Shown in pieces: positions 25,302-33,874 of a stretch of 64,000 nucleotides of DNA (its first letter is position 1; each line of letters starts with the position of its first letter). The DNA comes from Lachnospiraceae bacterium (GTDB lineage Bacteria > Bacillota_A > Clostridia > Lachnospirales > Lachnospiraceae). The position numbers and the translations under genes were made by a program. The stretch spans positions 1 to 64,000 of the forward strand of contig JAGAIR010000010.1 in assembly GCA_017626435.1 (NCBI GenBank). The letters run 5' to 3'. The notes beneath the pieces were generated by a model, which ran no database searches, was not told the DNA's origin, and saw only the letters and a program-made list of their open reading frames with translations.

Positions 25302-25865
25302 ATGATAGAGGTTTTATCGGAGCTGGAGAGCGGAATTTTGTTATTTATTCAGGATTATGTCCGCAATCCTGTTTTTAATCCATTTTTTATAACAGTTACC
25401 AAATTGGGAAATGCAGGATTTATCTGGGTTGTTCTGTCTGTCTTTTTACTGATTCCGAGACGGACCAGGAGAATTGGTTTCATGAGCATCCTGGCATTGC
25501 TTGGTTCTCTGTTGCTGAACAATCTGATATTGAAAAATCTTGTGGAAAGAACCAGACCCTATGATATCATAAATCAATTGGAGCCTCTGATCCAGAAACA
25601 AAAGGACTATTCCTTTCCGTCCGGGCATACAGGAAGTTCCTTTGCAGCGGCTACCGTTTTATACCGGAACCTGCCGAAGAAAGAAGGTGTCTGGGCAATG
25701 CTTCTTGCTGCATTGATCGGGGTATCCCGGTTATATGTAGGGGTACATTATTTAAGCGATGTCCTATTTGGGATGATGACTGGGATAGGAGTTGGATACC
25801 TGGCTGAAAAGCTGGTAGTCTGGTGGAGTTTCAATCAAAAAAAGATACGAGGTGGAGAGATATGA
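25302..25865 (+). CDS. PAP2-family membrane phosphatase
   Basis: A 187-residue integral membrane phosphatase, probably acting on undecaprenyl pyrophosphate or a phosphatidic acid-type lipid at the outer face. The three PAP2 motifs are complete: KNLVERTRPYD, PSGHTGSSFAA and SRLYVGVHYLSDVLFG. About five to six membrane helices surround them. The ATG at 25302 is the natural start, although the best ribosome site (AAAAGGGAGG, 25275-25284) is 17 bp away, so initiation may be weak. Its stop overlaps the next gene's start (ATGA). Confidence 0.85.
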   Translation: MIEVLSELESGILLFIQDYVRNPVFNPFFITVTKLGNAGFIWVVLSVFLLIPRRTRRIGFMSILALLGSLLLNNLILKNLVERTRPYDIINQLEPLIQKQKDYSFPSGHTGSSFAAATVLYRNLPKKEGVWAMLLAALIGVSRLYVGVHYLSDVLFGMMTGIGVGYLAEKLVVWWSFNQKKIRGGEI

Positions 25866-26086
25866 ATCCAATGAATATAATGAAGATGAAGGGTATGTTT
25901 GAAAGATTTAATGAAAGTCACCCGAAAGTGCCTTTGTTTTTCCGGGATGCTGGTCAATGTATCGGGGAAGGCACGGTTGTTGAAATCAAGGTCACCACTG
26001 CAGAAGGAAAGAATCTGTGTACTAATATGAAAGTGACAGCGCAGGACATGGAAATGATCAAGCAGTTAAAGAGTCAGATGATGTAA
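25862..26086 (+). CDS. small conserved protein coupled to the PAP2 phosphatase
   Basis: A 74-residue protein beginning MNPMNIMKMKGMFERFNESHP. It overlaps the phosphatase stop by 4 bp (ATGA) and GGTGGAGAG precedes it, so it is translated with that gene. No membrane segment or known catalytic motif is visible; the middle (GEGTVVEIKVTTAEGKNLCTNMKV) looks like a small beta-rich domain. I recognise it only as a clostridial hypothetical protein. Confidence 0.65.
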   Translation: MNPMNIMKMKGMFERFNESHPKVPLFFRDAGQCIGEGTVVEIKVTTAEGKNLCTNMKVTAQDMEMIKQLKSQMM

Positions 26087-26158
26087 AGAAACAGGACAAA
26101 GATTTTGAATGACACAAAATTGATACAAAAGGATGTTAAAATCAAAAAGATATATCTT

Positions 26159-26179
26159 AAAACAGTTCATGCTGTTTTT
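26159..26179 (+). terminator. short terminator-like hairpin
   Basis: AAAACAG and CTGTTTT pair over a 6-nt loop with a T-run contained in the second arm. It lies between the PAP2 unit and the L,D-transpeptidase gene and is a weak candidate terminator. Confidence 0.45.
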
Positions 26180-26210
26180 AAACTAAAAGCATAAAAGGAA
26201 TGGGGAGAAC

Positions 26211-27803
26211 ATGAGAGGAAAAAGTAAGAAGATATTAATATCTGTAGTTGCAGGACTGGCAGTACTTTTGCTGGGGGGATATCTGGCAGGTGCTGTCTAC
26301 TACGGCAGTCATTTGATGAATGGAACGAAAATCAACGGTATCGCTGTTTCAGGAAAGACGCCGGCACAAGTGAAAAAAGCGATGGAGCAATATGAACTGA
26401 CTATTTACGAAAAAGCAGCAGATGGCTCTATACTGGAACAGAAGATAACTGGAGAGCAGCTTGGACTGGAGATGACTGATGAAGCTGCCATAAAAAATAT
26501 AATCCAAAAACAGGGTGGTTTTTCCTGGATCTTAAAAAAAGACAGGGAATATCAGGTAGGTGATCTGTTATCTTTGGACGAACAAAAATTGTCCCAAGCT
26601 GTCAATTCTCTGAAGGGGTTTGCAGCAGAAGAGGTACAGGAGGCAAAAGATGCTTATATTTCCGATTATGTATCCGGGAAGGGATATGAAATCGTCAAGG
26701 AGACAGAAGGCAATCAATTAAACCAGGAAGTAACCTTGCAAAAGGTAAAAGAAGCTGTTCTGACTTTGGCTCAGGAAATTGATTTATCGGAGGCAGGCTG
26801 CTATGAACAGCCTAAGGTAACCTCTGAGGATAAGACTTTGAACCGGATTCTGAAACAGCTCAATACTTATACCAGCACTCAGATTACCTATACATTTGGG
26901 GATGATCAGGAAGTGTTGGATGGCAATACGATACACAACTGGTTGAAGCTGAAGAAAAATAAAGCAGTCGTGCAAAAGGCTAAAGTTGAGGAATATGTAA
27001 CAGGGCTCAGGAGAAAATACGATACCATTTTTACAAACCGGACATTCCAGACCAGTTATGGAAAAAAGGTTTCCATCAGTGGTGGTGATTATGGCTGGTG
27101 GATGAATACAGCAAAAGAAACTGCAAAGATACAGAAACTGATAAAAAAAGGGAAAAAAGTGACACGGACTCCAGAATATATACAGGAAGCGGCGAGCTAT
27201 GGGGAAAATGATTATGGAGACAGCTATGTGGAAATTAACCTGACGGCACAGCACCTTTTCGTATACCAGAACGGAAAAAAAGTACTTGAATCGGATTTTG
27301 TTTCCGGCAACGTATCTGCTGGAAATGGAACTCCGGCAGGTGTTTATGCATTAACTTATAAAGAGGAGATTGCAGAGCTGGTAGGCGAAAATTATGCTAC
27401 TCCAGTATCCTACTGGATGCCGTTTAATGGGAATATCGGAATGCATGATGCTACCTGGCGCAGCCAGTTTGGCGCAAGTCTTTATAAAACGGGCGGTTCT
27501 CATGGTTGTGTCAACTTGCCGTATGCTGTAGCAAAAAAAATCTATAGTTATGTGGAGAAAGGCAGTCCGGTGATCTGTTATGAATTAAAAGGTACTGAAA
27601 GCAGCCATATTACAGGACAAAGCGATGAGCAGATTGCAACTGCTGTGATTGAGTCGATTAATAAGATTGGAAAGGTAACTTCTGCCAGCCGGAAGAGAAT
27701 TGAACATTCCCGTGCTATTTATAACAGGTTGAGCTATTCCCAGAGAAAGCTGGTGACCAATTATAACAAGCTGGTGGAGGCAGAGAGAAAGCTTCGTGGA
27801 TAA
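26211..27803 (+). CDS. L,D-transpeptidase (YkuD) with PG-binding-4 domains
   Basis: A 530-residue cell-wall enzyme that makes 3-3 cross-links in peptidoglycan. One N-terminal membrane helix (about 8-30) anchors it outside the cell. Two putative peptidoglycan-binding (PG_binding_4) regions follow, and the YkuD catalytic domain spans about 340-465 with the active site HGCVN at 431-435 (nucleophile Cys 433) and upstream GNIGMHD. After it comes a helical tail of about 65 residues that YkuD proteins do not normally need. A good ribosome site (GGGGAG) precedes the ATG. The end overlaps the LRR gene by 8 bp. Confidence 0.88.
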   Translation: MRGKSKKILISVVAGLAVLLLGGYLAGAVYYGSHLMNGTKINGIAVSGKTPAQVKKAMEQYELTIYEKAADGSILEQKITGEQLGLEMTDEAAIKNIIQKQGGFSWILKKDREYQVGDLLSLDEQKLSQAVNSLKGFAAEEVQEAKDAYISDYVSGKGYEIVKETEGNQLNQEVTLQKVKEAVLTLAQEIDLSEAGCYEQPKVTSEDKTLNRILKQLNTYTSTQITYTFGDDQEVLDGNTIHNWLKLKKNKAVVQKAKVEEYVTGLRRKYDTIFTNRTFQTSYGKKVSISGGDYGWWMNTAKETAKIQKLIKKGKKVTRTPEYIQEAASYGENDYGDSYVEINLTAQHLFVYQNGKKVLESDFVSGNVSAGNGTPAGVYALTYKEEIAELVGENYATPVSYWMPFNGNIGMHDATWRSQFGASLYKTGGSHGCVNLPYAVAKKIYSYVEKGSPVICYELKGTESSHITGQSDEQIATAVIESINKIGKVTSASRKRIEHSRAIYNRLSYSQRKLVTNYNKLVEAERKLRG

Positions 27804-28791
27804 CAGAGAATATGTTTTTCGATGGGAGTATACAAAGAGTGGTGGAGTCCGGATCCTTTGTGGGTATGGGGCTTCACCATATGTTATGATACCGGAACAG
27901 ATAGAGGGAATACCAGTAACAGAAATTGGTGCCTATTGCTTTTCTGATTCCTCAAAAAAGAATACGGAAAGTGAAATTGGAAGTTCTGATACAGCAGAAA
28001 ATATTTCGGGGATAAAAAAACCATGGATGCGGGAACTTTCCGGAAAATATATCCAGAAAGTAATATTGCCGGATTCCGTGGAAAAACTTGGGAATCTGGC
28101 TTTTTATAATTGTTCCGGACTGGAGGAGCTTCATTTTGGAAAGGGTTTAGTGGAGGTGGGCAGTGATGCTTTTATGAACTGTCTTCATCTAAAACTGCTG
28201 GTCTTGCAGTGTGGGATACAGGAAAACAGTGGACTGAAGCAGATTCTTAGCCAGCGTGCTTCCGATACACAGGTGATTTTTCAAAGGGAAGGAAGGACAG
28301 AAGGGGCATTATTTTACCCGGAATACTATGAAATGTATGATGAAGTAGGTCCGGCACATATTTTTGCACTGAACCTTACAGGAGAGGGCTTTCGTGCCAG
28401 ACAGTGTTTTCAGGATGGAATAGTGGATTTAGGAAAATATGATGGAATCTTCGAGCAGGCATGTGTAGAGGAAAGTCCTGAAACTCTTAGCAAAATGGCA
28501 CTTAATCGGCTGAGATATCCGGTTGGGTTAAGTGCGCAGGCAAGAATCCGTTATCAGAATTATGTACGGGGACAGGCAGAATGGATTATTACAGAACTGG
28601 TAAAAACGAAACAGCTGGACCTGCTTACGTTTTTGTTTCAGGAAAAAAATTTGTCCGGTCAATGGCTGGACCGCAGTATCCAGATTGCTTCCGGCCAGGG
28701 TTGGCCAGAGGGAGCAGCCAGCCTGCTGCGTTTAAAGCAGAATTTTTCGGGAGAATCTGGTAAGGAACGGTATTCCTTTGATTCGTTTTAG
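27796..28791 (+). CDS. BspA-like leucine-rich-repeat protein
   Basis: A 331-residue protein whose N-terminal half has BspA/LRR_5-type repeats (VMIPEQIEGIPVTEIGAYCF; KVILPDSVEKLGNLAFYNC; ELHFGKGLVEVGSDAFMNC). The C-terminal half is helical and unassigned. There is no signal peptide, so unlike surface BspA proteins it should be cytoplasmic. It begins at a GTG inside the last codons of the transpeptidase gene and is followed at 52 bp by the VWA and MoxR genes, so it probably works with them as a binding or adaptor subunit. That role is inferred only from position. Confidence 0.72.
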   Translation: MDNREYVFRWEYTKSGGVRILCGYGASPYVMIPEQIEGIPVTEIGAYCFSDSSKKNTESEIGSSDTAENISGIKKPWMRELSGKYIQKVILPDSVEKLGNLAFYNCSGLEELHFGKGLVEVGSDAFMNCLHLKLLVLQCGIQENSGLKQILSQRASDTQVIFQREGRTEGALFYPEYYEMYDEVGPAHIFALNLTGEGFRARQCFQDGIVDLGKYDGIFEQACVEESPETLSKMALNRLRYPVGLSAQARIRYQNYVRGQAEWIITELVKTKQLDLLTFLFQEKNLSGQWLDRSIQIASGQGWPEGAASLLRLKQNFSGESGKERYSFDSF

Positions 28792-28842
28792 CAACGAGTT
28801 TGCAGAGGCTTTTATTGTCAGACAATAGAAAGGAGGAAAACA

Positions 28843-30144
28843 GTGGCATCCAAACAACATATCCAAACCCAGACAGAATGGGAGGAGGCTATGTCCATCA
28901 AAGTGCTGGGCTTTGTAAAGGATGAGCTTTATCTGGACTTGCGTTTTCTGGGGATTGCGCTGTCAGCATTAACTCCGCAGGCTGATTCACAGATTACCAC
29001 CTGTGCCACCGATGGGACAGCCCTGTTTTTTTCTTCTGAACAGATACTCCGGGTGTTTCAGGATAACAGCAGTTATCTGAACCGTCTGTATCTCCATACG
29101 GTACTTCACTGCCTGTTCCATCATTTGTGGATTGGCGGGAACAGAAACCGCCAGATGTGGCATCTGGCATGTGATATTGCTGTAGAATATGTAATCGATG
29201 GAATGAAAAAGCCTTCCACCAGACGGATTTTGGGATGGATCCGGCAAAAAACTTATGAAGAACTGGAACAGCTTCAGCAGGGAATCTCTGCTGCGGTCAT
29301 TTACCGGGTTCTCAGAACAAAAGATGAAGAGGAAATAAATACTCTTCAGCAGGAGTTTTTTACCGATGATCACCGATATTGGCCGAAAGAGGAACAGAAA
29401 CAGGCAGTACCGCAGCAGGCAAGAAGACAGTGGAACAAGATTTCCAGACAGACACAGATGGAGCAGAAACGACGGGGAGTTGAGCCGGAAGAGGGGGAGG
29501 AGCTTATGGCTGCTCAGATGAAGGCAGCGAAAGGCAGACGCAGCTATCGGGAATTTTTGCAGAAATTTGCCGTTATGCGGGAAGAACTGTACTGTGATCC
29601 AGATGAATACGATCTGAATTTTTATTCCTATGGTCTTCGGGTGTATGGAAATATGCCCCTGATCGAGCCGTTGGAAAGCCGGGAAGTAAAAAAGATACAG
29701 GACTTTGTCGTTGTGGTAGATACCAGTTATTCCACCAGTGGTGAACTGGTACAGGGATTTTTAAAGGAGACCCTGGATATCCTGTCTAGGCAGAACAGCT
29801 TTTTTCATCATGCCAGGATACGTATTCTGCAATGTGACGAGAAGGTGCAGAAGGACGATATCATCAGTGATGAATCCAAGCTGGCAGAAATGTTTCAAAA
29901 TTTTCAGGTGCTTGGCGGAGGAGGTACGGATTTTCGTCCGGCATTTTCCTATGTCAATGAACTGATAGAACAGGGGGTTTTTGAAAATCTGTGTGGCCTG
30001 CTCTATTTTACGGATGGAAAAGGAATCTACCCAAAACAAAAACCATCGTATCAGACTGCTTTTCTTTTTTTGGAGGACTATGAGGAAGAGCAGATACCGG
30101 CATGGGCATTACGTCTCAGGCTGGAGAAAGAAGAGTTTGCGTGA
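28843..30144 (+). CDS. VWA-like/DUF2201 putative metallopeptidase-domain protein
   Basis: A 433-residue protein of the DUF2201/VWA-like group. The N-terminal domain contains HTVLHCLFHHLW (about 86-97), reminiscent of a zinc site but without a standard HExxH. The C-terminal part is a von Willebrand A-like fold beginning FVVVVDTSYSTSGEL with a degenerate MIDAS and GGGGTDFRPAF. Such proteins pair with MoxR-type AAA+ ATPases, as here: the ATPase gene starts 25 bp downstream. Known pairs act as chaperone-like machines for metal or complex assembly. Start is GTG, with AGGAGG upstream. Confidence 0.82.
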   Translation: MASKQHIQTQTEWEEAMSIKVLGFVKDELYLDLRFLGIALSALTPQADSQITTCATDGTALFFSSEQILRVFQDNSSYLNRLYLHTVLHCLFHHLWIGGNRNRQMWHLACDIAVEYVIDGMKKPSTRRILGWIRQKTYEELEQLQQGISAAVIYRVLRTKDEEEINTLQQEFFTDDHRYWPKEEQKQAVPQQARRQWNKISRQTQMEQKRRGVEPEEGEELMAAQMKAAKGRRSYREFLQKFAVMREELYCDPDEYDLNFYSYGLRVYGNMPLIEPLESREVKKIQDFVVVVDTSYSTSGELVQGFLKETLDILSRQNSFFHHARIRILQCDEKVQKDDIISDESKLAEMFQNFQVLGGGGTDFRPAFSYVNELIEQGVFENLCGLLYFTDGKGIYPKQKPSYQTAFLFLEDYEEEQIPAWALRLRLEKEEFA

Positions 30145-30168
30145 TAGACACGCGGAATGGAGAAAAGA

Positions 30169-31659
30169 ATGAATATCAAGGAAGCAAAACAGGAAATTAA
30201 AAATACAGTACAGGCATATCTGTGTCAGGATGAGAGAGGAAATTATCTGATCCCAAATCTCAGACAGCGTCCGGTTCTGTTGATGGGACCACCGGGAATC
30301 GGGAAGACCCAGATTATGGAACAGATTGCCAGAGAATGCCGGGTTGGGCTGGTGGCGTATACGATTACTCATCATACCAGACAGAGTGCAGTGGGACTTC
30401 CTTTTATCCGTAAAGCAGAGTATGGAGACAGAGAATATTCTGTTACGGAATATACTATGAGTGAGATTATTGCCAGTGTGTATGAAAAAATGAAGGAAAC
30501 AGGACTAAAAGAAGGAATTTTATTTATTGATGAAATTAACTGTGTTTCGGAGACACTGGCACCGACAATGCTTCAGTTTTTACAATGCAAAACTTTTGGA
30601 AACCAGAAGATACCGGATGGATGGATCATTGTGGCAGCAGGTAATCCTCCGGAATACAATAAATCAGTCAGGGATTTTGATATGGTTACACTGGATCGTG
30701 TCAGAAGAATCGATATTGAAGCAGACTATGGTGTGTGGAAGGAATATGCCAGAGAAAGAAAGATACATGGTGCTTTGTTAAGTTATTTGGAGCTGCATCC
30801 AAAGAATTTCTACCGGATAGAGACCGATGTGGATGGATTACAGTTTGTTACTGCCAGAGGCTGGGAAGATTTCAGCAGTCTGATGCAGGTATATGACTCG
30901 ATGGGGCTTACGGTATCAGAAGAAATTGTATATGAGTTTCTACGTCACAGAGATGTGGCAGAGGAAGTAGCAGCTTATATAGACCTTTATCGGAAGTATC
31001 AGGATGATTATGGGATTCCTCAGATCTTGCAGGGTAAGGTTAAAACCGAGATTTATACCCGTCTTTACCATGCTGCATTTGATGAGCGTATCAGTGTGGT
31101 CAATCTTCTTCTGGATGGGGTATTGCTGGAAATGAAAAAAGTACAGCAGGAAAAAAACATGATGGATGACTGGTATGGATTTTTAAAAGAATACCGACAT
31201 AGGCTGGATGATCTGTCCCAAACACCGGAGGAAATATATGAAGGTCTTCTGACGGAAAAGGAAGAGGAGATTGCAGCAGCTGGTAAAGCAGGATTTTATG
31301 GGAAAGAAGAAGCGCTATTTAGAGAGAGACTGCTGGGGCATTGGAAGAAAGCGGCACCGCAGGCGGGGCTTCCACCAGAGAAAGCCTTTGGACAGGCAAA
31401 GACGGAGTTTGACCAGCAGTGTGCCAAGCTGGAACAGAAAGAGGCAGAAGCCAAAAGTGCATTAGAATATGCCTTTGATTTTATGGAACATGCCTTTGAG
31501 ACTGGTCAGGAGATGATCGTCTTTGTAACAGAACTGACTGTATCCGCAGAAGCGGCGTCTTTTCTGGCAGAGCATACCTGTGACAGATATTTGCAATATA
31601 ACCAGGAACTGTTGATCGGTACCAGAAAACGGGAGTTGCTGTCAGAAATTAATTGTTAA
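30169..31659 (+). CDS. MoxR-like AAA+ ATPase
   Basis: A 496-residue ATPase. Walker A is GPPGIGKT (about 42-49), Walker B is GILFIDEINC, sensor 1 is VAAGNPPEYN and the arginine region is MVTLDRVRRIDIE. A long helical C-terminal region (about 250-496) follows. It is expected to act with the VWA-like protein encoded just before it as an ATP-driven remodelling machine; the target is unknown. ATG 30157 also exists, but GGAG at 30159-30162 lies correctly before ATG 30169. It ends 4 bp inside the convergent dtd gene. Confidence 0.85.
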   Translation: MNIKEAKQEIKNTVQAYLCQDERGNYLIPNLRQRPVLLMGPPGIGKTQIMEQIARECRVGLVAYTITHHTRQSAVGLPFIRKAEYGDREYSVTEYTMSEIIASVYEKMKETGLKEGILFIDEINCVSETLAPTMLQFLQCKTFGNQKIPDGWIIVAAGNPPEYNKSVRDFDMVTLDRVRRIDIEADYGVWKEYARERKIHGALLSYLELHPKNFYRIETDVDGLQFVTARGWEDFSSLMQVYDSMGLTVSEEIVYEFLRHRDVAEEVAAYIDLYRKYQDDYGIPQILQGKVKTEIYTRLYHAAFDERISVVNLLLDGVLLEMKKVQQEKNMMDDWYGFLKEYRHRLDDLSQTPEEIYEGLLTEKEEEIAAAGKAGFYGKEEALFRERLLGHWKKAAPQAGLPPEKAFGQAKTEFDQQCAKLEQKEAEAKSALEYAFDFMEHAFETGQEMIVFVTELTVSAEAASFLAEHTCDRYLQYNQELLIGTRKRELLSEINC

Positions 31660-32105
31660 AAGAGTTCATCAGAGTCAAGTACAATAGTAAAGGGACCGTC
31701 GTTGATCAGTTCGACTTTCATATCAGCTCCGAAAATACCAGACTGAACTACATCACAGTAATGATGTGACTGCTTTAATAGATATTCGTAGAGCGTGTTG
31801 GCATGTTCCGGGTCTCCTGCATTAAAAAAGGAAGGGCGGTTTCCTTTTTTACAGTTGGCATACAGTGTAAACTGGGAGACCAGAAGGAGCTGTCCGCTGA
31901 CATCTTGGAGAGAGCAGTTTGTTTTTCCTTCTCTATCTGGAAAGATGCGCAGGTTCAATGCTTTTTTCAGCATCTTATCTGCAATTTCTTCTGTATCTTC
32001 GTTGTTGATCCCCACCAGAATGAAAAAGCCCTGGCCGATGGATCCTGTAATTTTCTGGTCTACAGTGACAGATGCTTTCTGCACTCTTTGAATTACAAAT
32101 TTCAT
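31656..32105 (-). CDS. dtd: D-aminoacyl-tRNA deacylase
   Basis: A 149-residue DTD that removes D-amino acids (and glycine mischarged on tRNA-Ala) from tRNA, a cytoplasmic proofreading step. The two signature motifs are present: SQFTLYA with the active-site Thr, and NDGPFTI, which holds the cross-subunit Gly-Pro motif enforcing chirality. Length is normal. AGGAAATG-type ribosome site precedes the start. It is convergent with the MoxR gene and lies 30 bp downstream of the HD gene on the same strand. Confidence 0.93.
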   Translation of the reverse strand: MKFVIQRVQKASVTVDQKITGSIGQGFFILVGINNEDTEEIADKMLKKALNLRIFPDREGKTNCSLQDVSGQLLLVSQFTLYANCKKGNRPSFFNAGDPEHANTLYEYLLKQSHHYCDVVQSGIFGADMKVELINDGPFTIVLDSDELF

Positions 32106-32135
32106 AGCACATTTCCTTTCTTGCTTATATACGAA

Positions 32136-32642
32136 TCAAGCAGGTTTTTCTAAATCTTCTTCCGAGATAAAAGGTTCCCATTCCGGAAAAAGTGTTTCCA
32201 GTGTGGACAGATATTTGTCTGCCAGGCAGACGATCCATGCCTCCAGACAGGTGGGAGGCATCAAGGTCAGTGGGAACATATGACGCTTGATGATATTGAT
32301 TTCTTTGAGTGACAGAGTAAAGTCCCTGGAGGCATTTTCATAAGCAGCCTGAGGGTGGGTCAAGCCGTGGGGGCGGGGATGATCATGACTTTTGTCATGC
32401 CAGTCGTACAGAAAATAGTCATGAAGCAGTGCTCCCCGGATCAAATCATGCCAATCTACAAAAAGGGACAGATTTTCTGCTATCAGGCAACTGAGATAAG
32501 CAACAGAGAGACTATGCTGGTAAACACTGGTCTGTCCATGCTGGATATTCTGTTTGCTCTGCATGAAGCGGGAATGGTCACAGATTTCCTGGAACAATTT
32601 CAGGAAGTAGTGTTCCCGTGCTGGTGATAACCTTTTTTTCAT
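32136..32642 (-). CDS. HD-domain phosphohydrolase
   Basis: A 168-residue HD-domain protein. The metal-binding residues are His in YQHSLSVAYL, His-Asp in GALLHDYFLYDWHD and Asp in CLADKYLS. It is a single-domain cytoplasmic hydrolase, probably for a nucleotide or related phosphoester; the substrate cannot be read from the sequence. Two start codons are possible (32654 or 32642); the second has the better spacing from the GA-rich ribosome site. Probably transcribed with dtd, 30 bp downstream. Confidence 0.78.
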   Translation of the reverse strand: MKKRLSPAREHYFLKLFQEICDHSRFMQSKQNIQHGQTSVYQHSLSVAYLSCLIAENLSLFVDWHDLIRGALLHDYFLYDWHDKSHDHPRPHGLTHPQAAYENASRDFTLSLKEINIIKRHMFPLTLMPPTCLEAWIVCLADKYLSTLETLFPEWEPFISEEDLEKPA

Positions 32643-32713
32643 AGAAATTCCCATCCTTTCAAGGTTATTATAGCGCAGTGATTTTACAGATTCAATCATT
32701 TCTTGCTGGAATG

Positions 32714-32742
32714 TAGACGAAAATGAAAAAGAGTGTTATAAT
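32714..32742 (+). promoter_or_regulatory. promoter of the polysaccharide deacetylase gene
   Basis: TAGACG (32714-32719), a 17-bp spacer and a perfect TATAAT (32737-32742), 62 bp before the ATG at 32804. Confidence 0.5.
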
Positions 32743-32803
32743 TGGTCAGTATGGGTATTGTTTGCAATGAATAAGATGATAAGAAAACGGAAAGGGTGAA
32801 AAA

Positions 32804-33745
32804 ATGACACGGAATGAGATGGTAAGACGTGCCAGGGCCCGTGAACAGCGTCGGCGGATAGTGCGTGCCAGACGGATCGTATTTTCTGTGATAGTTGCAA
32901 TCATACTAATTCCACTGGTGTACAGCTGTTACAGTCATTTTAAGATGAAGAAGCTGAAACAAGATATTTCTTCGCTGGAAAAGCAGCTGAAGGACAGTGA
33001 GACCAATCAAAAAAGTCTTCAGGAACAGCTGGAGCAGATAGAAAAAGAGCTGAAAAAAAAGGAGTCCCAGCTGAAAAAACAGGCTGAGGCAACGACAGAT
33101 CATCCGGAAAAACCGAATGTTTATCTGACTTTTGATGATGGTCCCAGTCAAAATACAGACCATATTTTAGACACATTGAAAGAGTATAATGTTCGTGCCA
33201 CTTTTTTTTGCCTGGCCAGGGAGGGAGAAGAAAATACCGCCCGGTATCAGAGAATCGTGCAGGAGGGCCATACTTTGGCAATGCACTCCTATAGCCATAT
33301 TTACAGTACGATTTATGCAAATCTGGATGCATTTAAAGAAGATGTCAATAAAATCAGTGATTTTTTGTATGATGCAGCTGGAGTCCGGCCTGAATTTTAT
33401 CGCTTTCCAGGTGGAAGCAGTAACACAGTCAGTGAAGTACCTATGAGTAAATGTATTCAATATGTGAACAAAAAGGGGATTACCTATTTTGACTGGAATG
33501 CACAGAATGACGATGCCACGGGAAAAACATACACACCGTCCCAACTGACTTCCCGCGCAATGAGGAGCGTGAAGGCAGCAGGAGAAAATGTAGTGTTGCT
33601 GATGCACGATGAGAAGACAAAAACAGCGACAGCGGAATCTTTGCCGGAGTTGATTCGGAGGTTGAAAAGTGCAGATTATGATATTTTGCCAATTACGACC
33701 AGGACACAGCCGGTACAGCATGTAAAATTCAATCCTGCCGGCTGA
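32804..33745 (+). CDS. polysaccharide deacetylase (NodB/CE4), membrane-anchored
   Basis: A 313-residue CE4 esterase that should deacetylate cell-wall glycans, for instance peptidoglycan GlcNAc, outside the membrane. A basic N-terminus and one membrane helix (about 25-45) lead to a Lys/Glu-rich coiled coil (about 50-97). The NodB domain follows, with TFDDGPS (motif 1), HSYSH (motif 2, metal His residues), RFPGGS (motif 3), FDWN and LLMHD. All catalytic residues are present. A short acidic ORF and the bactofilin gene come next and may share its transcript. Confidence 0.88.
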   Translation: MTRNEMVRRARAREQRRRIVRARRIVFSVIVAIILIPLVYSCYSHFKMKKLKQDISSLEKQLKDSETNQKSLQEQLEQIEKELKKKESQLKKQAEATTDHPEKPNVYLTFDDGPSQNTDHILDTLKEYNVRATFFCLAREGEENTARYQRIVQEGHTLAMHSYSHIYSTIYANLDAFKEDVNKISDFLYDAAGVRPEFYRFPGGSSNTVSEVPMSKCIQYVNKKGITYFDWNAQNDDATGKTYTPSQLTSRAMRSVKAAGENVVLLMHDEKTKTATAESLPELIRRLKSADYDILPITTRTQPVQHVKFNPAG

Positions 33746-33763
33746 TGATAAGGAAGAACAGGT

Positions 33764-33859
33764 ATGGACTTCTTTAGGGACTTTAAGGATGACATGATGT
33801 TGGATGATGATTCTGACATAAAAAAGAGCCAAAACGAGGAAACTGCTACTGTAGAATAA
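33764..33859 (+). CDS. 31-residue acidic small protein
   Basis: A short frame, MDFFRDFKDDMML followed by an acidic tail, has AAGGAAG upstream and lies between the deacetylase and the bactofilin gene. The first 13 residues can form an amphipathic helix with Phe on one face, similar to N-terminal membrane-targeting segments of bactofilin-type proteins. It could be a real small protein or the detached N-terminus of an ancestral longer bactofilin. No homology can be verified here. Confidence 0.4.
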   Translation: MDFFRDFKDDMMLDDDSDIKKSQNEETATVE

Positions 33860-33874
33860 GAGGAGGAAGAGACA

